A stretch of DNA of 64,000 bases from Centipeda artemidis DSM 19719. GTDB lineage: Bacteria > Bacillota > Negativicutes > Selenomonadales > Selenomonadaceae. The DNA lies in the NCBI RefSeq assembly GCF_000426665.1, contig NZ_AUFU01000006.1, positions 1 through 64,000 on the forward strand, read 5' to 3'. Every line of letters begins with the position of its first letter. Within the stretch, counting starts at the first letter, position 1. Under the pieces are notes generated by a model. It did not search any database. It was not told the origin of the DNA and saw only the letters and a program-made list of their open reading frames with translations. Shown here piece by piece: positions 58,478-64,000 of the stretch. The position numbers and the translations under genes are program-made.

Positions 58478-60292
58478 TTACTCTTCATCCTCCGGCACAA
58501 GCGGAATATACATATTCCGCTGCAATTCCTCCCGCGGCAGGAATGGCGCCATGTCCTCAAGCGGCGGTGAGAAGAGACGCCCGTCCGCCAGCCGCTTGGT
58601 TGCGGACTTTGGCTCAAATATCTGCTCCGTCGATACGAACACCTCGCAGAGGATGTATGTCTCTGAATGCACTGCGCGGTCAATCGTCTCTGGTAGTTCA
58701 TCGTTACTGCGAATCGCCGCGTAGGATATCCCGAATGCTGCGGCAATTTTTTCAAACGACGGGAATCCCAGGTCGCCGCTCTCAGGCCCCACGCCGATGA
58801 GCCCGTCGTGAAAGACGTTGTTCTGCGTCTGCCGAATCTGATGATATCCGCCGTTGTTGATGACAAAGATGCAGATGGGCAGACGGTTCGTCACGATTGT
58901 CTGCAGCTCCTGCAGATTCATCATGATGCTGCCGTCGCCTTCGATGCAGACCACCTTCCTGTGCCCGCCTGCCAGACACGCCCCAATGGCAGCGGGCAAG
59001 GCGTAGCCCATCGAAGAGATGGCACAGTTCATGAGGAATCGGCTCCCTGTATTGATATAGTATGACTGACTGCCGACAACGCTCGCCGAGCCGTTGGCGG
59101 CAACGGTCAGCGCATGCTCCGGCAGGCGGCGGCTGAGACAGTCGATGAACGCATAGACATTGGCGGGGTGCTGCGATGCTTTATGCCGCGCCTGCACAAC
59201 GGGGTAGGCAGCCTTCCATGCAGCACATTGACTGAGCCATGCCGTGTGTGTAAACCGCTCTCCCTCCGCTGCAGCAAGCAAAGCCTCCATAAAGGCTGCG
59301 GCATCGGTGCAAATGGGCAAATCAAGACGCAGAATTGGTTTAGAGAGTTCCAGCGGGTCGATATCGACCATAGCGACATACGCCGCGCGTGCCCACGTCG
59401 CTGTGTTCCAGCCGACCTGATAGATGCTCATGCGCGCACCGATGCAGAGGAGGAAATCGCTGTTCTGCACGGCAAAATTCCCCGCGCGGTCGCCCATATT
59501 GCCGCCGCGTCCGCAGTAATGCGTGTCATCGGTTGCGATGAGGTCAATGCTGTCCCAGCAGGTAACAACGGGAATATCCAAGGCTCCATACAGGCGCCGG
59601 AAGAGTTCCATGCCGCCCGCCCACCGAATGCCGTTGCCGGCATAGAGAACGGGACGCTCCGCCTGTCTCAGACGTGCGAGCACCTGCCGTGCAGCCTCCG
59701 TGACATCCGTCTTCGCAGGTGCCGCTGGCGGCACATAGCCTGCGAGCGTATCCGTTTCAATGAACGCTCCCTGCACATCGAGGGGAATATCGAGCCACGC
59801 GGGTCCCGGGCGCCCTTCTCGTGCAAGGTAAAGCGCCTTCTCGAGCTCATAGCGGATGCGCTCCGGCTCCATCACCATCACAGCATACTTCGTCATATTC
59901 TGCTGCACGGCGGGCACGATGTCAACCTCCTGCCCGCCGATGGAGCGAATCTGCCCGCCGCAGCCATGAATTGAGAGGTCACGCTTTGCCTGCCCCGAGA
60001 TGACAAGCATCGGAATGGAGTCTTGATAGGCGCCGACCACACCGTTCAGCGCGTTAATAGCCCCGGGACCACTCGTGACGCAGACGACAGCGAGCTGTCC
60101 ATGCACGCGCGCATAGCACTCAGCCGCCATCGCCGACGCCTGTTCATGATGATTGTAGAGACAGTGCAGCCGCGCGTGATGTCCGAACGAATGGTTGAGA
60201 TGCATCGCTCCGCCGCCGACAACAGTAAAGATTTGGGTAATCTCCCGCGCGGCTAAGAAATCCGCGATATAATCCGATACTTTTTTCTGCAT
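58478..60292 (-). CDS. Thiamine diphosphate-dependent enzyme, acetolactate synthase-like
   Basis: A 604-residue ThDP enzyme: N-terminal pyrimidine-binding domain with the activating Glu in LYNHHEQASAMAAE, central domain (about 190-330), and C-terminal ThDP domain with the GDG...N motif (EGDGSIMMNLQELQ ... VINNGGYHQIR). It is related to IlvB/YerE-type enzymes that add a two-carbon unit from pyruvate to a keto sugar. With RfbH nearby, a branched-sugar role is more likely than acetolactate synthesis. Start preceded by taaaggagggg. Confidence 0.85.
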   Translation of the reverse strand: MQKKVSDYIADFLAAREITQIFTVVGGGAMHLNHSFGHHARLHCLYNHHEQASAMAAECYARVHGQLAVVCVTSGPGAINALNGVVGAYQDSIPMLVISGQAKRDLSIHGCGGQIRSIGGQEVDIVPAVQQNMTKYAVMVMEPERIRYELEKALYLAREGRPGPAWLDIPLDVQGAFIETDTLAGYVPPAAPAKTDVTEAARQVLARLRQAERPVLYAGNGIRWAGGMELFRRLYGALDIPVVTCWDSIDLIATDDTHYCGRGGNMGDRAGNFAVQNSDFLLCIGARMSIYQVGWNTATWARAAYVAMVDIDPLELSKPILRLDLPICTDAAAFMEALLAAAEGERFTHTAWLSQCAAWKAAYPVVQARHKASQHPANVYAFIDCLSRRLPEHALTVAANGSASVVGSQSYYINTGSRFLMNCAISSMGYALPAAIGACLAGGHRKVVCIEGDGSIMMNLQELQTIVTNRLPICIFVINNGGYHQIRQTQNNVFHDGLIGVGPESGDLGFPSFEKIAAAFGISYAAIRSNDELPETIDRAVHSETYILCEVFVSTEQIFEPKSATKRLADGRLFSPPLEDMAPFLPREELQRNMYIPLVPEDEE

Positions 60293-60319
60293 CGCAAATC
60301 CCCTCCTTTAGGCTGACCT

Positions 60320-61051
60320 CTATAGCAAAGATGCACCACCGTCTACAGTCAGTACCGAACCAGTCATATAAGTCGAATCATCTGACATCATAAATAATGC
60401 CGCCTTTGCCATCTCTTCAGACGTTCCTACACGTCCCATCGGTATATAAGAGAATCGAGAAAAATCTCGATTCGTATGGAGTGCGGTATCTGTAAGTCCA
60501 GGGCACAGACAATTCACACGCACCTTACCCGCATAGTTCAGGGCACAAAGCTGCGTGAATTTAATCATAGCCGCCTTTGAAGTTGCATAGAGATAGGACC
60601 TTTTCCCCACTGTACGCAGACCATCAATCGACGCATTATTGACGATAACCCCCTGTGCAGATTCCAGCATTGGCATGAAGTATTTCGTCATATTCATCAC
60701 GCCGCGCACATTCGTATGGTAGACCTCCTCCCATGCCTCATCGTCCAGCTCCTCCAAATTGCGCGTAATCAGAACGCCCGCATTGTTAAAGAGGCCGTCG
60801 AGCCGCCCATAACGCTCCATTACGGTATCGGCGAGCGCACGAATCTCCGCCGTCCGCGCAATGTCGCAGGCGAAGAACTCAGCGCTCCCCCCCGCCTCAG
60901 TGATACGGCGCACGACATCGTCGCCGTGCTCTTTGCTGCGCCCAACGACAATGACCTGCGCTCCCTCGGCGGCAAAGAGAAGTGCGGCGGCGCGGCCGAT
61001 GCCGGACGTTGCTCCCGTGATGAGGATTATTTTATCCTGTAATTTCCCCAT
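60320..61051 (-). CDS. Short-chain dehydrogenase/reductase
   Basis: A 243-residue classical SDR: ILITGATSGIGRAAA (cofactor site), NNAGVLITRN, catalytic Ser in VNNASIDG and YLYATSKAA (Tyr-x3-Lys). It probably reduces a keto sugar made by the ThDP enzyme, as YerF-like reductases do. The start follows GGGGGAGAAC; it lies 12 nt after the aldolase gene. Confidence 0.85.
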   Translation of the reverse strand: MGKLQDKIILITGATSGIGRAAALLFAAEGAQVIVVGRSKEHGDDVVRRITEAGGSAEFFACDIARTAEIRALADTVMERYGRLDGLFNNAGVLITRNLEELDDEAWEEVYHTNVRGVMNMTKYFMPMLESAQGVIVNNASIDGLRTVGKRSYLYATSKAAMIKFTQLCALNYAGKVRVNCLCPGLTDTALHTNRDFSRFSYIPMGRVGTSEEMAKAALFMMSDDSTYMTGSVLTVDGGASLL

Positions 61052-61063
61052 GTTCTCCCCCGC

Positions 61064-62662
61064 TTATTTCTCATAGCGCGACGCGGTCACAAACGTCACT
61101 TCGAGTTTGCCGCGAAGGTCACGCAGTACATTTTTTACATAGTCGTTAAGATAGCTTGCCTTTTCCTTGGCGAAGCTGTATTCGCGGCTGATGTCAAAGT
61201 AGTTGTCGCTCCGACGCGAATAGCCGTCGAATCCCGCAAGTGTGACTGCCGGCACGCCGATGCGGATCATCGCCTTCAGCAGCATGACGAGCGAATTGTC
61301 GATGATCTCCGTCGTCGGATCAATGAGCGCGTCATAGCGCAGGATATAGGAGAAATCGCTCTGCGCCTTCGTCACGTTCGACGTCGCGATGATCTCCGCC
61401 GTGCCGCTCATGCCGCTGCTCATATCGCTGCGCAGCTGTGTGTATCGCTTTGCCTTCGTAAGAAATACATAGTCTACGGGAATATGCTTCGGCGCATAGT
61501 TGACGGAGACGACGATAGGATTTTCTTCTGCGATGTACTTCGTCACGCGGCTCTTTTGCCGGTGTATGGTATTGCCGGGACCGAGCAGGAGCACGCTGCG
61601 CCCCTTGAACAGTTTCCTCAGTCGACGCACATCCGCCGCATCATCGCAGGCGATGCTCTGATACGCGAGGTAACGCTCCTCAATAAACTTGGCGTCGTAC
61701 ATGAGCTGCTTGTCCTGCGGGAGTGTGCCGAGGATCTCGATAATCTGTTTGACCGAGAGGGTCTTTTTATTCATGAGATACGAGACATAGTTCGGGTGAC
61801 AATGCGTCGATGAGGCAATGTAAAAGAACATATTGTAGCCCCAGCTCTGCTTTTGATAGATGTCATAGATGACGGTGTCGATGGTCTCGAGTACCTGTGC
61901 CGTATCGTAATGCCCGCCGCAGTGCGTGTTCATATACATCATGAGGAGCTCGAGCGGTGCGTTGCCCGCGCTCTTGCCCATGCCGTAGATCGTGCCGTCC
62001 GCGAGGAGGTTGCGCGAACTGTCCGAGGCGAGAAGCGTCTTTGTGTTGGCAAAGCCGAGCTGGAAATTGTTGTGTGCGTGAAAACCGATTTTGATGCCGG
62101 GATCGACGTGTGCATCCAAAATCGAGAAGATGTGCATGAGCTGCTCCTCATCGAGCAGTCCGTAGGTGTCCACCATCGACGTTGCATAGGGTTTTATCTT
62201 ATTAACCGCCGCTGCGTATTCTCTGAGTTTTTCATCCGTATAGGTCGTCACGGACACCATCTGCGCGAACACCTTGTACCCAAGCGCCTGCACTTCGGCG
62301 CAGAAATCCAGCGCTTCATACATGAGATGCTCTTTGAAGATGACGCGGATACCGTCGATGAAGGTCTCGCCCGCAGGCTGAAGATGCTCGATCCCGCATG
62401 TGCCGTAGTCGATCATGCCGAGCACAACCGCATCTCCCTTATCGACGCCGGCGAAGATCCGGTTTGCCGCCGCCGTATCCGGCATGATGCTGCGGTTCAT
62501 ATCGAAGGGACGCCGCGCGTCAAGAAATCCGATTTCGATATACTCGACCCCGGAACTAACGAGACGTTCAAAAATCTCGATGATCCGGTCATGACCGAAT
62601 GCCCAGTCGTTGACATAGCCGCCGTCGCGCAGCGTGCAGTCCAGCAGTTCACGTCGTCCCAT
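61064..62662 (-). CDS. DRE-TIM aldolase (HMG-CoA lyase-like) fused to a C-terminal Rossmann-like domain
   Basis: A 532-residue protein. Residues 1-290 are a DRE-TIM metallolyase related to 4-hydroxy-2-oxovalerate aldolase/HMG-CoA lyase: ELLDCTLRDGGYVNDW (catalytic Arg-Asp), KIGFHAHNNFQLGFANT (metal-binding His pair) and GMGKSAGNAPLELL. Residues 330-530 hold GRSVLLLGPGNTIHRQK and LAGFDGYSRRSDNYFD, a separate nucleotide-binding-like domain of unknown role. The ATG at 62662 is 9 nt after AAGGAG. Probably splits or makes a C-C bond in a surface-sugar precursor. Confidence 0.75.
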   Translation of the reverse strand: MGRRELLDCTLRDGGYVNDWAFGHDRIIEIFERLVSSGVEYIEIGFLDARRPFDMNRSIMPDTAAANRIFAGVDKGDAVVLGMIDYGTCGIEHLQPAGETFIDGIRVIFKEHLMYEALDFCAEVQALGYKVFAQMVSVTTYTDEKLREYAAAVNKIKPYATSMVDTYGLLDEEQLMHIFSILDAHVDPGIKIGFHAHNNFQLGFANTKTLLASDSSRNLLADGTIYGMGKSAGNAPLELLMMYMNTHCGGHYDTAQVLETIDTVIYDIYQKQSWGYNMFFYIASSTHCHPNYVSYLMNKKTLSVKQIIEILGTLPQDKQLMYDAKFIEERYLAYQSIACDDAADVRRLRKLFKGRSVLLLGPGNTIHRQKSRVTKYIAEENPIVVSVNYAPKHIPVDYVFLTKAKRYTQLRSDMSSGMSGTAEIIATSNVTKAQSDFSYILRYDALIDPTTEIIDNSLVMLLKAMIRIGVPAVTLAGFDGYSRRSDNYFDISREYSFAKEKASYLNDYVKNVLRDLRGKLEVTFVTASRYEK

Positions 62663-62724
62663 CGTCATACGCTCCTTTTCTGTGCCGCCACATATGATAA
62701 AGGCAAGTCCCTCGCTATATTATT

Positions 62725-64000
62725 CTATTGACGAACCGCCTCTTTGATGATGCGCGCCATGTAGTCGATCTTTTCGTCCGTCATCCCGGGGTAGAGGCCG
62801 ACCCAAAAGGTGTCGTTCATGATGCGGTCGGTGTTCGCGAGCGTCCCGACGATGCGATAGCCTTCGCCCGACGCGCGCATCTCGTCAAAGCACGGGTGCT
62901 TCGTGAGATTCCCGGCAAAGAGCATCCGTGTCTGCACGCCGTGTTCCTCGACGTATTGCACCACGGCTTTACGGTCAACGCCTTTCCTACATGTGAGCAG
63001 GAAGCCGAACCAGCTCGGTTTTGCCCCGGGGCACGGCTCCGGCAGAATGAGCCTGTCCGCAATATCCCGAAGCCCCGCCGTCATGCGGTCAAAATTCCGA
63101 CGGCGGCGTTCCGTGAACAAGGGGAGCTTCCTCAGCTGCGCACAGCCGACTGCCGCCTGCATATCCGTCGCCTGCAAATTGTAGCCGAAGTGCGAGTAGA
63201 CGTATTTATGATCGTACCCGTACGGCAGATCGCCGTGCCGCCCCTCGAACCGCCGCCCGCAGAAATCGTCGTGCCCCGGCGGACATACGCAGTCGCGCCC
63301 CCAGTCGCGGAAAGAGCGCACGATCTTGTGCAGCTTCGGATTGTTCGTATAGACCGCGCCGCCCTCGCCCATCGTCATGTGATGCGGCGGATAAAAACTC
63401 GACGTGCCGATGTCGCCGATCGTCCCCGTAAACCGCTTCGCGCCGTCGATCGTATAGGTCGATCCCAGCGCGTCGCAGTTGTCCTCCACGAGCCACAGAT
63501 CATGCCGCCTGCAAAAATCGCGCACCGCTGTGAGGTCAAACGGATTCCCAAGGGTATGCGCGACCATCACCGCCTTCGTCCGCTCCGAACGTGCCTTCTC
63601 CAACATCGTCACGTCGATATTGTACTGCGGGATCGTCACATCGACAAATACGGGGACGACGCCGTACTGCACCATCGGTGCGACCGTCGTCGGGAAGCCC
63701 GCCGCGACGGTAATGACCTCGTCGCCGCGCCGCACGCGCCGATCTCCGAGCAGAGGCGAGGTGAGTGCCATGAACGCCGCGAGATTTGCCGACGAGCCGG
63801 AGCTCACGAGCGAGACGTATTTCACGCCGAGATACGCGGCGAAGTCCTTTTCAAACGCGGCGGCATACCGCCCCGCCGTCAGCCAAAACTCGAGCGCGCT
63901 GTCCACGAGATTGCACATCTCCTCGTGATCGTAGACGCGCGAAGCGTAGGGAATCCGATCCCCCTCATGAAATTCCGTACGCTTCCTGTGATAAGTATCG
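62725..64000 (-). CDS. rfbH: RfbH-type CDP-4-keto-6-deoxy-D-glucose 3-dehydrase (5' end outside the window)
   Basis: The frame is open to the right edge (FHEGDRIPYASRVYDHEEM precedes the first in-frame ATG), so the start is not visible. It is a DegT/AHBA-fold enzyme in which the PLP lysine is replaced by His (SSFYPPHHMTMGEGGAV), the hallmark of RfbH/E1. It has the C-x-C-x7-C part (DCVCPPGHDDFC) of the 2Fe-2S binding motif, with a further Cys 62 residues upstream (EDNCDALG). E1 removes the C3 hydroxyl to make 3,6-dideoxyhexoses. Confidence 0.88.
   Translation of the reverse strand, partial: DTYHRKRTEFHEGDRIPYASRVYDHEEMCNLVDSALEFWLTAGRYAAAFEKDFAAYLGVKYVSLVSSGSSANLAAFMALTSPLLGDRRVRRGDEVITVAAGFPTTVAPMVQYGVVPVFVDVTIPQYNIDVTMLEKARSERTKAVMVAHTLGNPFDLTAVRDFCRRHDLWLVEDNCDALGSTYTIDGAKRFTGTIGDIGTSSFYPPHHMTMGEGGAVYTNNPKLHKIVRSFRDWGRDCVCPPGHDDFCGRRFEGRHGDLPYGYDHKYVYSHFGYNLQATDMQAAVGCAQLRKLPLFTERRRRNFDRMTAGLRDIADRLILPEPCPGAKPSWFGFLLTCRKGVDRKAVVQYVEEHGVQTRMLFAGNLTKHPCFDEMRASGEGYRIVGTLANTDRIMNDTFWVGLYPGMTDEKIDYMARIIKEAVRQ

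Overview
The window looks like chromosome of a motile, diderm Negativicutes bacterium of the Selenomonas/Centipeda type. The inference rests on GC-rich coding DNA, Bacillus-style flagellar gene order (flgM-flgN-flgK-flgL-yviE-fliW-csrA-flaG-fliD-fliS-fliC), an O-antigen-type sugar gene set, and TTGACA/TATAAT promoters with 17-nt spacing. No rRNA, tRNA, CRISPR array, insertion sequence or prophage was seen.

Left part (1-12.5 kb): the end of an Rpn-type nuclease/transposase gene; a diaminopimelate decarboxylase gene (lysA) back to back with a complete branched-chain amino acid ABC transporter operon (livKHMGF); a CBS-ACT protein; an ApbE-type flavin transferase lipoprotein; a GtrA-like membrane protein; a DeoR-family regulator; a PflX-like radical SAM protein; a long-form ribosome hibernation factor (hpf); and a cold-shock protein gene.

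Flagellar region (12.6-38.9 kb, all minus strand): a structural and chaperone block (yvyF, flgM, two flgN-like genes, flgK, flgL, yviE, fliW, csrA, flaG, fliD, fliS, a FliT-like gene) leads to flagellin (fliC). Beyond fliC lies a 15-kb, tightly packed glycosyltransferase operon of GT2, TPR and GT41 (O-GlcNAc transferase/SPINDLY-like) modules, probably for flagellin O-glycosylation. One GT41 gene carries an apparent 8-nt deletion frameshift, another carries a degenerate duplicate GT41 module, and one protein has three GT2 modules in a row. Sigma28-like promoters lie ahead of flgM and fliC. ANGGA (CsrA-type) motifs sit in hairpin loops of the fliC and flaG leaders, which fits FliW-CsrA control.

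Middle (39-48.4 kb): a P1B-like metal ATPase with two HMA-like partner proteins and a small membrane protein, the last preceded by a 210-nt structured leader with its own promoter and terminator (a riboswitch candidate); aroF and pheA; an HD phosphohydrolase, a membrane-anchored methyltransferase and a glucosaminidase-TPR protein; and a HicAB toxin-antitoxin pair. A 124-bp hairpin-forming repeat with terminal inverted repeats occurs downstream of fliC (one full copy plus fragments) and again at the end of pheA, where it encodes the last residues and the stop codon.

Right part (48.4-64 kb): an ilvN-ilvC-leuC-leuD-leuB operon (no ilvB or leuA in it), then a surface-polysaccharide operon that enters from the right edge. 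It encodes RfbH (CDP-4-keto-6-deoxyglucose 3-dehydrase), a DRE-TIM aldolase fusion, an SDR, a ThDP enzyme, an FkbM methyltransferase, a decayed radical SAM/SPASM gene, a nucleotide-sugar epimerase, a dehydroquinate-synthase-like cyclase and a hexapeptide acyltransferase. The set suggests a branched or carbocyclic deoxysugar.
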